This document shows, piece by piece, positions 33,801-45,594 of a stretch of DNA of 64,000 bases (the stretch's first letter is position 1; the number at the start of each line of letters is the position of its first letter). Source of the DNA: Lineus longissimus (Eukaryota; Nemertea; Pilidiophora; Heteronemertea; Lineidae); assembly GCF_910592395.1 (NCBI RefSeq), contig NC_088314.1:16095998-16159997 (forward strand), given 5' to 3'. Under the pieces are notes generated by a model that ran no database searches, was not told the DNA's origin, and saw only the letters and a program-made list of their open reading frames with translations. A program made the position numbers and the translations under genes.

Positions 33801-34092
33801 ATTGCATCAGTACTTCAATCTATTCATGGGTTCTTTAGACCACTATATAATATGCTATATGGCAAAAAAATAATCTTGATAGTAAGTATCCGTATCAGCT
33901 GAGTGTAAATTAATATAATTTGTCTTTATGAACTGTATTTTGCACAAAGTGTCACTGCTGGGTTTGATGGGTACCTGAATACAGTTGCGCATCTGTTTCT
34001 GTCCCGCTATATCATGCATGAATAAGTATAACAAACTGAGATACTTCCCAAAAAATAGCCAACAATATACTAGTAACAATACGAACACATAC

Positions 34093-34374
34093 CATCGCAG
34101 AACCTTTCGAAGTGATAGGCGAACCTCATAGTATATCCACTACAAGATACAAACAAATTCTTATCTTCTATGGTATGGCGACTAACACTGCTGATGTGAC
34201 AGAATCCAAATAAATCATGCTGCTTGTGACGAAATGCCTGACACACACTCAACCTATGTAGTTTTGCTTTGATGCGATAATCGAAAGATAGGCATTTCAA
34301 ATTATATTGGTTTTTACGGCAGGTTACCAAACACTGCATCAACGTTGAACGATGCAATGTTTTGTCGTTGTGTT
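34093..34374 (-). CDS. PAN/apple-like gene, internal exon, copy 2
   Basis: A 282-base exon with the same acceptor (AACAG) and donor (GATG|GTATGTG) as copy 1. It encodes LMQCLVTCRKNQYNLKCLS and a CxSFDY-type core; all cysteines of copy 1 are kept. The intron to 32086 is about 2.0 kb, longer than in copy 1 because of an unrelated stretch around 32930-33800. The function is unknown; PAN/apple domains mediate binding in secreted or surface proteins. Confidence 0.5.
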
Positions 34375-35274
34375 CTGTTATCCAGGCGGATTGTATGCAT
34401 CTAAATTTGACGTTGTGTCTTTGACAATTTCCTGTTACGAAGAGAGTAAATTGTCATTATACATTTCGTAGACTTCCCGTTAGGCACTGCCTGCTATGCA
34501 GTACAATACAGCATGACTGGAGAAAACCAATATAATGATTACATATTTAAACGAAAATTTGTTGCGAAATCTACTTCCTTTCACGCGACCGTCTTCTGCT
34601 CCGAATTCACATCAAAAAATCGTCCTTTCTCGATTTGACTCACCAATGCCATCCTCCACTCTGATCACACAGGTATATTGAAAGTGCGATGTCAAGAAAA
34701 GTATCATCAGCATTAGTCGTCTAAATAAGTGTACGATGGCCTTCATCATGATACTGCCAATCACGTATCTCCGTTTGTTGAAGGAACCTGAATGTTGGTG
34801 GTTCATTGAAAAGGTTGGATTGATCAAGGAACAGGTTTTCGTTTGCTACTAACGTATCGAATTCTCTAAAAGTGTCATACAGTGCTTTTCCTGAAAACAT
34901 CATTAAATCTTAGTTCCTGGGCTGGTCACGCTATGCACTTGCTCTAGTTTCATCTATCTGAACCGTTTCTAAATATGCTAGATATATGAATTATCGTACA
35001 CATTGTCGTTCGATGCATTTCAATGTATTCAAACAATGAGTTTGCGACACCAAGTTGTCCGATGGTGAGGATGTTACCGGCCACGCCGTCTTCGCCTTTG
35101 TGTCGATTTAGATTAATCAGCGATTACACGGGTCCATGATTACGCCAGTCATTATCCTGTAGGAGCTAGATTTAGATTGGCCTTTAAAAATGTATTTCCA
35201 TCAGAATGAGCAGCAACATAGTGTGACCGAGCGGGGTTAGGGCAATTTACACGGGCCTGGTCACGAATATGATA

Positions 35275-37308
35275 TAAAGAATTCTACAAATCAAGTTCAC
35301 TAAACTTTACCAGAGTCCTACTTAACAACATAACCTTTTGTTCAGAACACAAGGCACAAACCCAAGTTTTAAAGCATGTAGTATAATAAATGGACAGCAG
35401 TATAATAAATGGACATCTGAAAAGAAAGTTTCACTGAGAAAGCTTCACTGAGCTGACTTGTAAGACAGACCAGTGATGACCACTTCATTACACATAGGTC
35501 TTAAAAATTAGTCTCTGGGCTGTTATGAAGTGCAATAAGACAACAGTTACGACAACTACTATACACCATTGATCATATAGATCTCCTAAAATTGATTTTT
35601 AGGCAAGCGGGACAGGCACAAACACGACCAGCCAAGTCCCTAAATGTGTATATTGGTCACATGAACATGACCAATTTGGTCCTTTGTCCCCTATCTCCTG
35701 CCTTTAGTTTCCTTAAATACTGTGGCCTGTGCATGTTTGTCAGGTCACCTGGCCTGGAGGCCACCAACTCCCTGGCTCATACATATACATTGTAGTCTCC
35801 TTTTAAAAGGTCGCGAAGCATGCACATTGGCCACCATTATTGATAGCAGCTCGATGGTATGCATTTTTAAGTATCAATCTTGCATCTCATTTTAACCATA
35901 TTGCCAAATCAAGCTATTGACTGAAATATGTAAGATGGGCCGAACTAAAAAACCTAGTTTTCTAGTCTAGCACACTGTCCAAGACATTGGGCTGCCTGTA
36001 AGAAAAGAGCAATGCCTTCACACTGATCATCAGCAAGAGGATCCACAATCTTCTGCAATCTGGACCATGTACGTTTCATCCGAAAGACTGAGATATATAT
36101 CAGGCACCTGAACATTGTTATTTGTCCGCAGGTCAGGCAGAGGGGCAACGTCATCATTCAACTCAATGTTGCTATCATCCAATTCTAAAATTTTAAGATT
36201 TTCCATCACAGCTTCGACTCACATCATAATCGGACTATGATTTTTGCAGGTTCGGATCGGATGATTGTTCCATTGCCCTACGAATTCCTTTAAGGCACGA
36301 TTTATTACGTCCTCTTTTACATGTAGCCATAGTCTTTCAATCCGCCGGTTATGGGTAGAAAGACCAGTTATAAACTGCCCCTATTCAGTCCACGAGTGTT
36401 CAACATATATCTTGCCACTTCAATTTTCTCCAGACCGTAGTCAGCTCTCACACGAAGAGGGCATCCATTCAACGAAACTGCTCCTTTGAAATGATCACAT
36501 ACTACTAATTGCAGCTTGATTGTTAGTCGAACAATGGAGACATAAACATAGCCTGGAATATCCGTCTATACCACCATGGATTGCGAAACCCCAGGGATCA
36601 ATAAGTAATTGTGATTTCCATTGATGTGCCTGTTACTAAAAAGATATTTCAGGATTTCATTTTGCACATAGGTCAATTATTGTGGAGGTTCAGAAATGTA
36701 TGGTTAGAAACGGCATGATCTTTGACTACAATGATACAACATATATTATATATCTTATTCCCCAGACTAAAACTGCAACATTGGCCAGGCTTTGGTCCTG
36801 TAAGTGTACATGTAGCATATCAGGCAGATCATAATATATGCCGCCTCCACGCAGTGCTAGAGTGTGCATGTACAGGTACACGTACACGTAATGTCCCTCG
36901 GATGTTTCTTTTAAAATGTCTACCTGATGAAAACCTATCCCAATAAAACAGAGCAAGAGGATGACAGTGTCGTTGTCAATACAAGGCTTGAACGCCTAAA
37001 AAGAACAATTTTTGGATAATATTTTTTGCTACCAATAGTGGCAAAATAATATTTGTACCAGATATAATGTGGTATAGGAACAGTGCGTACTCAGTCTGCG
37101 GTATATCACACGCCGGCGCTTCAAAGCTCGACCAACTGGGTCAATTCTTGTTAGGCTTTTTCTTATTCTTGATCTCTGGACTAGAATACCTGAAATGAAA
37201 CAAATAAAAGCATTTTACATCTTGACACCTGTCTTTGACATCACAACACATCGCTTGTATTGAAGAAGAATAAAAAAATGATGGCCATATGAATTGAAAT
37301 GGGAAAAT
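35275..37308 (-). repeat. Tandem locus unit 3 (5'-truncated)
   Basis: 35275-36408 matches the 3' flank of unit 2, and 36409-37308 matches 4010-4955 of unit 1. Similarity stops abruptly after GAAATGGGAAAAT at 37308, within the region between the catalytic and N-terminal integrase exons. Thus the array ends here. Confidence 0.85.
35954..36629 (-). pseudogene. DDE integrase-like gene, copy 3, catalytic and C-terminal part
   Basis: This copy best shows the family signature. From 36629 on the minus strand: HINGNHN (first Asp replaced by Asn as in copy 1), a frameshift, [19 protein letters not shown], a stop, [16 protein letters not shown], then [30 protein letters not shown] with the catalytic Glu. 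It then jumps to NRALKEFVGQWNNHPIRT, lacking the FYMENAG block present in copy 2, so an in-frame deletion of about 30 residues has occurred. After a stop the C-terminus ends CLGQCARLEN at 35954. The N-terminal exon is missing from the window. Confidence 0.75.
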
Positions 37309-37319
37309 TTTCTTTTTTT

Positions 37320-37990
37320 TCCATTTTCGCATTAGTTTATAAAGCATACCACTAGAGTGAAAACATTTTTTGGAATATAGCATCCTGAGATTCAGGTTTT
37401 TGTTCTGCTACCTTGTATGCAAAACCCTGAGAAAAAGCAATACAAATCACTGGGAAGGGTGGCTGTTCCGATTACTTCATATACCACGTATATAGTTTAT
37501 ATGGGTGCTGTGTTAGTCAGAGCTAGCCCTTGATTATGAAGAGATTTTCAAATGAAGGTTACCATGGTCTGTCTATGTGCTCTCCCCGGCCCACAGGCAC
37601 AGCTTTCAATACTTGATGTTTCTAAAAAGGCACTCTTGGCATGGCCTATCGAGGAGCTGCTCACGGTGCTCAACCTCTAGCCTGTCGACTTAATGCCTTG
37701 CCCGAGACATTGCTAGGAGGAGCAAGCATTTTGAAATTTTAGTAGTGATATTGTAATTGGTTCGGGCAATTGGGCAGCCGACATGACATGTGAAGGCCTA
37801 TCTGAGTTCTCCTATACTTCTTCTCCGTATAAAAAAGGGCCTATTGCTGACTAGGCTCTCTCCCGCCAATAGATGTAATTTTATATGCACGCAACAGCAC
37901 AGGGCCCGATTCTGTGGACAATTGGCTGGTTTAAGTGTGTCTTCGATGTGGCCCCTTTGATATTGCATTGGATTTATCGGACAGTTTAGA
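37320..37990 (-). repeat. Dispersed repeat, inverted copy of 59889-60590
   Basis: The reverse complement matches 59889-60590 over almost its whole length, and its first half matches both monomers of the dimer at 18018-20783. No ORF is supported. It abuts the LINE fragment at about 38000. Confidence 0.8.
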
Positions 37991-38014
37991 ACGATCCTAG
38001 ATAGCTGCAAAAAT

Positions 38015-38270
38015 CATTTTTATGATGTGTGTGTTTTGTGTGATTTCAACTTTCCTAGTATTGATTGGTCTCTCGTTGCATGCAACTCGGTAAATGACGT
38101 TGCGCAAGAGTTTTGTGATCTCTTGTTTGACTTTTCATTGTGGCAGTTTGTATATGAGCCCACGCATAGGGCAGGTAACATTCTTGATCTTGTATTGTCT
38201 GACAGACCGGAGCAAATTAGTGATTTAGAAGTTTGGCCAGACGGCTTTTGTTCGGATCACTACCCGGTTG
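38015..38270 (+). pseudogene. LINE endonuclease fragment, part 1
   Basis: The frame encodes the C-terminal half of an apurinic-type endonuclease of a non-LTR retrotransposon: LCDFNFPSIDWS corresponds to GDFN in active enzymes, PTHRAGNILDLVLSDRPEQI to the R-N-LDLVL block and CSDHYPV to the SDH motif. The Gly before DFN is replaced by Cys, while the catalytic Asp and His are kept. The fragment is interrupted at Pro-Val by the 989-base insertion and resumes at 39260. The 5' part is missing. CR1/jockey-like elements have this arrangement. Confidence 0.85.
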
Positions 38271-39259
38271 GGTAGTTGATAAAGCTTGGAATCAGTGAAA
38301 CCTTGGAACCAGTGATAAACCTTGGAATCAGTCCTAAAAATGCATAAAAACATGAAATAATGCCATTCGAACCTAACGTGGTTACGAATCAACATTTGGA
38401 GCTTATTCTTACATGATCAGATCGGAATTTTATGGTAATTTAGAAATCTGTCGCATATCCGATTCAATAGTCTATATTTTAGAACAACCCAGTTGTACCT
38501 CGCCTCCAGTGTACAGTACTGATCTCCCAAATATGGGAAGACACGCCCACCACACACCCATAATATGGACCAATAGCGCTCCGCTTATAAATACGCCACC
38601 ACCACGCGGGGCCTTTTCGATCAGACGAGTTGCTTGGGAAGTTGGGGGCCTGTCATGCATTATGCATGGATAAGGTTGACGACTATGTCTAGGCCTAATT
38701 GTCTATGATTGACTGATATTTTATAACAAACGATGAATAAAAGAAGCCTAGTCATGTATGTTTATTACCGAAGTTTGCGGATGAAAATTTCCTTCCCCGT
38801 GAGCGATTTCTTACATCTTCCAGTACGCATCGAGGGATGCAGAGATCTTTGTGACGTCACCAGTTCTAAGCGGTTTTTTTTATTCACGTGTGTGTTTGTC
38901 CTATGATCTCGTGCATCTAGTACCGAGCATAATACTTTATCGTCTATGGAATACAAAACAATCATAAAAACTAATTTTTGCTTCCATTGAAGAGAAATAA
39001 AATATTTTAACGACCACAGCGCATTGCCAATTGATGACGTCATCCTCCACATTAAAAATGTTGGCTTCTGAACTAACTGGCAAATTGCTATCAATAAAGT
39101 CAGCTGGGACGAGACTGTCAGTTGGGAGGGTATAAATCTTGGAAGGAACGCACCCGATTTCCCGCGCTATTTGCACAGTGATTCCATGGTTTACATTGAA
39201 TATTCCAAGGTTTATCAGTGTTTCCAAGGTTTCACTAATTCCATACTTTATCAACTACC
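38271..39259. mobile_element. 989-bp MULE-like TIR element with 9-bp TSD
   Basis: Both ends begin GGTAGTTGATAAAG and stay similar for about 60-80 bases, with subterminal CCTTGGAA words repeated. The flanks are a perfect 9-bp duplication ACCCGGTTG (38262-38270, 39260-39268). Excision of element plus one duplication restores a continuous LINE frame, which fixes the borders. No transposase is present. Two GTGACGTCA/GATGACGTCAT CRE-like words occur inside (about 38850 and 39030). Confidence 0.9.
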
Positions 39260-39625
39260 ACCCGGTTGTGTTCACGTTGGGGATGAATGTAAATAGGTCA
39301 AAGCAAAGGCCTAGGTCGGTGTTGGATTGGAAGAGTGCTAATATTAATGGATTGCGTGATTTTCTTTGTGAAGAGCTTGGTCATGGTTCAGATTTTAAAG
39401 AACGAAATGAAGGTCTCGATGTAGAACTTGTATGGCAGGACTTGCTTGGTATTGTTAATTGGGGTGTTGAATTTGTTGTTCCCAAGAAAGTGTTAAAAAG
39501 TTCTAAGAGACCACGGTGGGTAACTGGTGAGTTGAAGCACTTGTCAAATAAGGTAAAGACAGCACTGCGTAAGGCCAAGAGGGACGGGCATGACATCTCC
39601 TGAAATAGATATAGGGCACTGAGAA
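39260..39625 (+). pseudogene. LINE fragment, part 2 (endonuclease end and linker)
   Basis: It continues the frame of part 1 after the SDHYPV motif: FTLGMNVNRSKQRPRSVLDW, then INGLRDFLCEEL, FVPKKV-like VVPKKVLKSSKRPRWVTGEL and LSNKVKTALRKAKRDG. This is the usual linker between endonuclease and reverse transcriptase. The frame stops at 39603, and recognisable sequence ends soon after (ALRNGLLDC). The reverse transcriptase is missing. Confidence 0.8.
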
Positions 39626-40684
39626 ATGGCTTACTGGACTGCGCAATATTTCGCCAAAAAAGTATTCTACGCAACGGTCCCTAGGTGACTTTTCCTATTC
39701 ATAATACACAGCCTGTCCATCCTAGATCGTGGTTACATGGGGAGTAATCGTTGTAAAATTAGGCCAAACGCAAATACAGTTAACCCGGGTACCACTATGT
39801 TTACGATGCGAACAAGCCGTGTTAGTCATTATCCGCATTTTATTCATTGAACATTTGCGGGTACAGCGTCACAGGGAGCAGCATTGAACGGTAAACATGT
39901 TCACATCATATTCAGACAACGGCTTGTAACGGCCATACAGGAAACGATTCGTATCAAAAACCGACGATCACAACTATTCGCTTGCTGAGAGTATACGTTT
40001 ATTACGCGCATACATTACATTGCGACATTTGAGCTTCCAAGCTTTGAGAAATAACAGGTCATGTGGGAATTTGGCATATAATTTTGGTAATTTACGTGAG
40101 TACATTTTCAACCCCGAAAAGTGTGAAGTGAAGTTATGCTTTTATTTAGTAAAAATCGGTAGGCATGTCCAACAAGACATGTGTCTCAGCTGTCTGGGTG
40201 GGTGTGGGTCATCACTCAAAAGTCGTTCTTTGCAATGCATGCAAGCACTGCATGTGTGTTTGATTTGTGTATACAATGTACGTTACCCTCTCTACTTCAA
40301 ATGAATGAACCTCATAAGGGTTTGATTAATTAATTGTTTGTCGTACCTTCTTCGATCGAGGTCCGAACAAATTTTCAGGCTAGAGATCACCAACTTATGA
40401 AGCACTGCCCCCCCCCCCCCCAACTACAAAGTAAGACCATATGAGACCCACTAAGGCAGCACTAGAGTTAGACTACAAAACTAAGATCCCCACTCATGAA
40501 CTACAAAACTAAGACCCACTTTTATTTCGATATTTGATTCATGTTCAGTACTCAAAGAGTGAAGTTGTGGGAGGTTGTTTAACAGCCACCACCATGCCCG
40601 CCACCATGCCCACCCCAACCCATCTTCAACATCAAGCAGAAGTGTAACAACATGTACAATGATCGGGCCGGGTGGCATGGTTGA
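39626..40684. other. Unassigned spacer
   Basis: No gene recognised. A 14-base C run lies at about 40408-40421, followed by repeated CTACAAAACTAAGA words (about 40474-40512). Confidence 0.6.
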
Positions 40685-41107
40685 TCGTATATGCTTACGC
40701 CAATACGAAATCCGAGGACACCAGCTGAAAGGCGATACAACGACGCTCAAAGAAGAACCAGGGGCCTCATTGGAAGGGCGTATGGGATATGGAAGAAACG
40801 CTTCCACTCCGTCGGGCAACAGCCTCCGATGTTCGGTAAGTAACATACAAAGATGGTGGCAATTTCAAGATGGCTGCATCTAAGGCAACCCTAGGAGTTA
40901 GTTTTTCACACAGGCTTTTTTCAGTTGCAGGGAAGTATGGCCATCATTGTAGCAACGGCCTGTTTGCATAACCTAGCATTGAGACGAAACGATCCCGTCC
41001 CGCCGCAAGATGATGATCCACGTCCTGCACGATACCCACAGCCAAATATGGAGGCCAATCAAGTTGAGGCACATCTCCGAGCAACGTATTCAGGGAGAGA
41101 TTCGTAA
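40685..41107 (+). pseudogene. PIF/Harbinger transposase, C-terminal part
   Basis: The upstream block encodes MLTPIRNPRTPAERRYNDA and RTRGLIGRAYGIWKKRF, the conserved C-terminal region that contains the catalytic Glu (AERRYN). It ends at 40835 with CG|GTAAGT, a splice-donor match. After CAG at 40924 or 40930 the frame 40925-41107 encodes MAIIVATACLHNLALRR, the LHN motif, and an acidic Pro-rich tail with stop. The phases of the two blocks do not agree with simple use of these sites, so either the gene is decayed or splicing differs. Everything N-terminal to MLTP is missing; a TGA lies just before it. A convergent Myb-like gene follows, as in autonomous Harbinger elements. Confidence 0.7.
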
Positions 41108-41189
41108 GAGATCATTTCCAGTAAGTACTCATATTTATTTATTTATTTCATCAACCTTTACAGTATTCCCGTACTAGAGGTCGATACAT

Positions 41190-42240
41190 TCAAATCCTTC
41201 TGCGTTTTTTCGAGTAGTACTCAGCCTTTGCTTCGTATGCAGCCTTCTTCGACTTTGCAGACTCCTGAAGTAATACAGCGGCTTCCCTTTGTTCCACTGC
41301 AACTTCCTTCTGTACCATTGCAGCATGCTGTTCATAATTGGAGTTGCTTCATCTTTGATTCGTGTTCCTTTTTCAGGTAGCCAAGTGCAGCGTCAGCCTT
41401 CGACAACACAGGAGTTGTCTTTACAGAATCAGGCGCTGGCAAGTCTGATGGTGGTTTCGATTGCCTGAATGAAGAAATCGAAGAGTCACGTGAATCTGTA
41501 GTGCAAGTGATTGTGGAAACACTGGGATCATTTTAATGAAGTTAAAACTTCTGTAGTTATTTCATGGATCAAAAAAGAGATGCAGTGAACTTATTTTTGT
41601 GTTGAAAAAGATGTCAGCGTCTTCGAAAGCTAACTGCTGGCCTTTGCAGCATACATACGTTTCAGCCTTCCTACTTTTTTATGTTGATTTGCCACTTCCA
41701 GTGCCTGGCGGTAATGGCATGAATGGTGGTTTCCCTGCTCTCCTTAGATGGTGTAAGTGTTGACCAGGTGGGGGCCATCCTGCAAAAGAAGGGATATTAT
41801 TATAGTACATGTACAGAATTGAATTTAATCAATAAAAAGTTCTACAATTCCATTTTCATTATCATAGGCTGCGTTTGCATTGCCTGCGACTTTCATTTGC
41901 ATGAATCTGTAATTTAAAATTCCAAAACCATTGGTATTCTATGCCATCGCAGTCACTGTATTCATGTTACTCGCCATCATGCTAAATTTAGTAACGCTTA
42001 GCTGAAATACTGAATACCATATGAAAAAATAGGGGGATGAAAATCAACTTACCAAGTATCATTGGTTTCAGTAATTAGTTCAGAAAAGCTTGATGAACAC
42101 GAAGGAGAAGCAGGGTTTGCGGTGAACGTCTCGCCGATCACGTCAGCGAATACGGGGGGTATGGGTAGGCGGTATGCTATCATCCCCGGAAGGAACGTCG
42201 TCATCATCCCATTTGTTGTTGAACTGCTTCTACTCATCTG
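41190..42240 (-). pseudogene. Harbinger partner (Myb/SANT-like) protein, C-terminal exons
   Basis: On the minus strand the last coding part (about 41465-41190) encodes KPPSDLPAPDSVKTTPVLSK, ADAALGYLKKEHESKMK, then after a one-base shift AAMVQKEVAVEQREA and a Lys/Ala-rich coiled coil ending YYSKKRRRI and stop. This composition is usual for the C-terminus of the Myb/SANT-like second protein of Harbinger elements, which helps nuclear import and end binding. An upstream exon (42237-42053) with Ser-rich text ends in CTTG|GTAAGT, a good donor. The DNA-binding N-terminus is not seen. Orientation toward the transposase supports one shared element. Confidence 0.5.
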
Positions 42241-42252
42241 ATGAGGTTCAGA

Positions 42253-42450
42253 ATAAGCCCGTTCTACACGAGGACAGTTGGAACCGGCTTCGAGCCAGCT
42301 CGAGGCGGGTCAGGATAATTTTTACCGTGTAGAACGAAATCAGAATCGTCTCCAAGTGACCTGACCCGAGGCGCGTTAGCACTGCAGTCTCGAGCCACTT
42401 GAGGCGGGTTAGAGCCACTTCAAGACGCTTAATCTCTCGTGTAGAACCGA
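42253..42450. repeat. Inverted-repeat end region beside the Harbinger genes
   Basis: CGTTCTACACGAG (about 42261) is inverted as TCTCGTGTAGAAC (about 42437), and CGTGTAGAACG recurs at 42330. GAGCCACTTGAGGCGGGTTAG-like words repeat inside. It may be a short MITE or the subterminal region of the Harbinger element; no matching left end was found before 40685. Confidence 0.45.
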
Positions 42451-42479
42451 TCTGGCCTCGAGTCACTTTGCGCACGGTA

Positions 42480-44964
42480 CTAAAATCGAGTAGCGCGGTA
42501 TATCATGATATAGCAGTTCATGAAAACACGCGGCAGAATCATATATATAACAGGAGTGTCAGTGTCAGTTTATAGCTTTGTTTGATTGATCTCAATTTTG
42601 GCTACAGTGGTGGTACGTTTGTCTTCTGTGGTATTCTTCCTTCGTTTGATGCACTCGATGACACCCATACGTTGCTCGTGTGTGAAGTTATCTGAACGTT
42701 TCTTCGACATTTTGGGAGAGAAATGGCAAGGGAGAATTGTATTTGTGAGCCTGTCTCACTCAAGTTTATACGGGCATATTGTTCAACTTGTTACGTAGAG
42801 CGAAAATCATGGCCTACCGATTAGTGAGACACATTTGTATAATCTGCTTATCATCACCCTTTTTGAAATGTGATCATCACGGGTATTTATACAGTCGCAG
42901 ACAAGCCTGTTTTAAACACTGTTTAACAGATAGCCATGTCTTACAAATCAGTGCCTAAACATCCTTTATGAATTTTGCCCTTATTTTCCAAATACTTTTT
43001 CTTGAACTCTATCAAGATTTAAAAATACCTATTCCTTTTAAAGTATGTATATATTCGTGGAAACTTCCCCTGGAAACTCTGCAAACAGCAATAATTCATT
43101 TTGCATCGATCTTGATTACCATGGCTGCGGGTTTTCCCACTTGATGCTTTTATATACTTCCGCACTGAGACTTCGCTTTTTTAAAATGGGAAGTTGTTGG
43201 TCAGATGTCGGGGTTGTCAGGGAAAAGAGCATCTTCCCACTGTAAAATATCCGCTTATCCACATGATCAATGAAGAAAACACAGACATCGAAGTAAATAT
43301 GAAAGTTTCAAATGTACAGGAAAACACAAACAAAATGTACATAACGTTTTTTGGTCATACTCGCCAATCCTGGTCAACTTCCTACCTGCGTTTACTATAA
43401 TACGATAACCTGATCCTCTTTTTGAGAGTGCATCGAATTCTCATTGTTTTTATCCTATAAATAAAGCTGCAGTGAAGCTCTGTAAACATGGTAAATCCCC
43501 CGAACGGTTCGAATATGTCTGATCAAAATTTGAAAATAGACGACCAACTTCTGTTATAGACGTTGTCTTTACGTATAAGCTCCCGCCATGTGGCCAGTGT
43601 GTTATCACGATTGGCGAGTTCCGGGCCACTCTCTGTAAAGTAATCAAGAGCGTGGTTGAGTCACTCTAATGTTAGTTTTGTAATCTTGTTGCAAATATGG
43701 TGACGGAAATCGCCAAATGTACAGTGCATTACCTTCCATTATTTTACGTGTGTTGTCAGTGGGGATGTGCTCTTATTTACAAGTGCCTGTGATTCACCGG
43801 CACCAATCGTATCGAGAAACAAGATGGCCGCTGTTCTAGTCCGCGCGGGGGTAGAGACAAGACCACTGATGAATATTCATTGGTTGGAGGGTCGAGGCCT
43901 ATCAATTAGACGAGTGCATGTTTTTAAATCTCGAGTACATATTTGGAGAGGTATTGAAAAAATATTTGCTGTGGCAAGTCTACAGATATAAAGAAATTGT
44001 TTGATGGAAAAATTAATTTCGAATTTTGCTAATTGGGTAATAGGGGGCGTGTTTTGAGATTTTTCTGCCAGTTGGCTGAAAAGAGTGGAAATATCAATGT
44101 CTGTCTAATTTGTCGATTATCAAAAAAATTCCGTGGTCAACTACCAGTTTATTTTTCACCATTTACTTGCCCGACTGTCCGGAATATCATATCAAAATTT
44201 CAGATTCACAACCCCACGCAGTATATGATGCGTCGCGGTCAAACATTGACAATTTTTAACTGCTTAAAAAATCAATAGTGGTCTTGTCTCGGTAACATTG
44301 CATTGTGGCCAAGGAAAAATTATATCAAAAGGATGCCCGCCACGTGACAGGGTTGAGCCGATGAGATTCACGGATTTTGACTTTAGGTATGATATATCAC
44401 AATGTGTACGTGATTGCCTCCAGAGCTTGGCAAGTAGTACATTTGAGCAAGAGAAGAGGAAATTTACTGTAAAATTATTACTAAACTCTGGACTGAATAG
44501 ATACAGTACACTCACGGCACATGCTGCTGATAATGCAGGAAAGTGTTCGGGGAAGGGAGTGGCAATGTATAGAACAAGTGAAATAGGTCTAAATAATATC
44601 ACCTCTTTCAAACGGTTGCATGTGAATATAGCTAAGATGTTACCTGAAATAATGCTGTTGGTTGTTTGAATAATTTTGGATTAAAAACAGAGAAATATGG
44701 GGGAAAATGGATAGAAATAGGTGGTGACCTTCCATGTTGGCTCTCATCTAACTGACTGGTGAGTTCCAGTATGTGAAAAAACACACCAAGAGGTGACAGC
44801 ACCTTAGTTGACCTAAATCAACCCTACTCGTCCTAAACAAATGTTTCCTCCTCACAGTTTTCCCTGAAAATTCTTAAATCTTTACCGTATCTTATTCCGA
44901 TCGAACTACATGTATATTAAAATTTGTTTCGGTATGATATAAAAGATGGTTCGCCTTCATGGAG
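42480..44964. other. Unassigned spacer
   Basis: No gene, RNA or repeat recognised on either strand. Open frames here are short and lack splice or motif support. Confidence 0.5.
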
Positions 44965-45062
44965 GGCGATTATATCGAATGTCACCCCACGGAAACATTG
45001 TTGACCTCGGCCCAGAGCGGACGGTCAACTATGTTCAGAGGGGTGACATTCGATACATCGCC
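44965..45062. repeat. 98-bp foldback MITE
   Basis: GGCGATTATATCGAATGTCA at the left pairs with TGACATTCGATACATCGCC at the right; a second inner pair (TTGACC/GGTCAA) extends the hairpin. No target duplication is visible. Confidence 0.75.
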
Positions 45063-45594
45063 TACCGCGGTTGGCAACATACGTCGAGTCTGCATTGTCT
45101 CACATTTCAACATGTGGATTAGTCTTTTGCCGTTTAATTTCGGCCTGAATGATTTTCTGGTTAGCCGGTTCGAATCTCCAATCCTCTTTCAAAAGAAATA
45201 AATTACATAATTCTTCTTTTTATAGACCAAAATGGGTATTATATTTACATTAAATCAGGGCCGAAACAGAGCATTAGTGGCCATGAACTTGAGATACAGA
45301 AGATAATAAACTAAATATGGTCAATAAATATACTAATGCATGTTGACAAGGTTTGCCTAATCGAAAGTTCAAGACCGACCTGACTGATAGTGTCAGCTAA
45401 GGACCGAGCAGTGTTTTTTTTCTATTCAACATTGTAATGCACTCCAACTCTTTATGAAAACCCTGGTTTAATCTCTGCTCTGTTTGGCGACTAACCTCTG
45501 CCACATAAATCTCTGTGATTAACGTCATTACGTCATTTTCGTTAACGTTGTTGTTTATTGATTGAGTTCGTTTCTTTTCTACCGTGTCACCTAG

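Larger units (their letters stand above)
15640..35275 (-). repeat. Tandem locus unit 2, carrying nested insertions
   Basis: Second copy of the locus. Removing the insertions at 18018-20783, 20845-24822 and 27523-31783 leaves about 8 kb that aligns with units 1 and 3. It contains the 3' flank (15640-17048), the integrase pseudogene (17049-17844 and 25790-26330) and the PAN-like exons (31833-34374). Confidence 0.85.

Noticed and set aside
38850-39040. CRE-like TGACGTCA sites as promoter elements
   Set aside because: They lie within a non-autonomous transposon with no adjacent transcript evidence.
42248-42475. Minus-strand ORF with RL-rich repeats
   Set aside because: It translates the inverted repeats of a TIR region; the composition is low-complexity.
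44264-44669. Overlapping 115- and 123-codon ORFs on opposite strands
   Set aside because: No motifs, no splice support and no second copy in the window.
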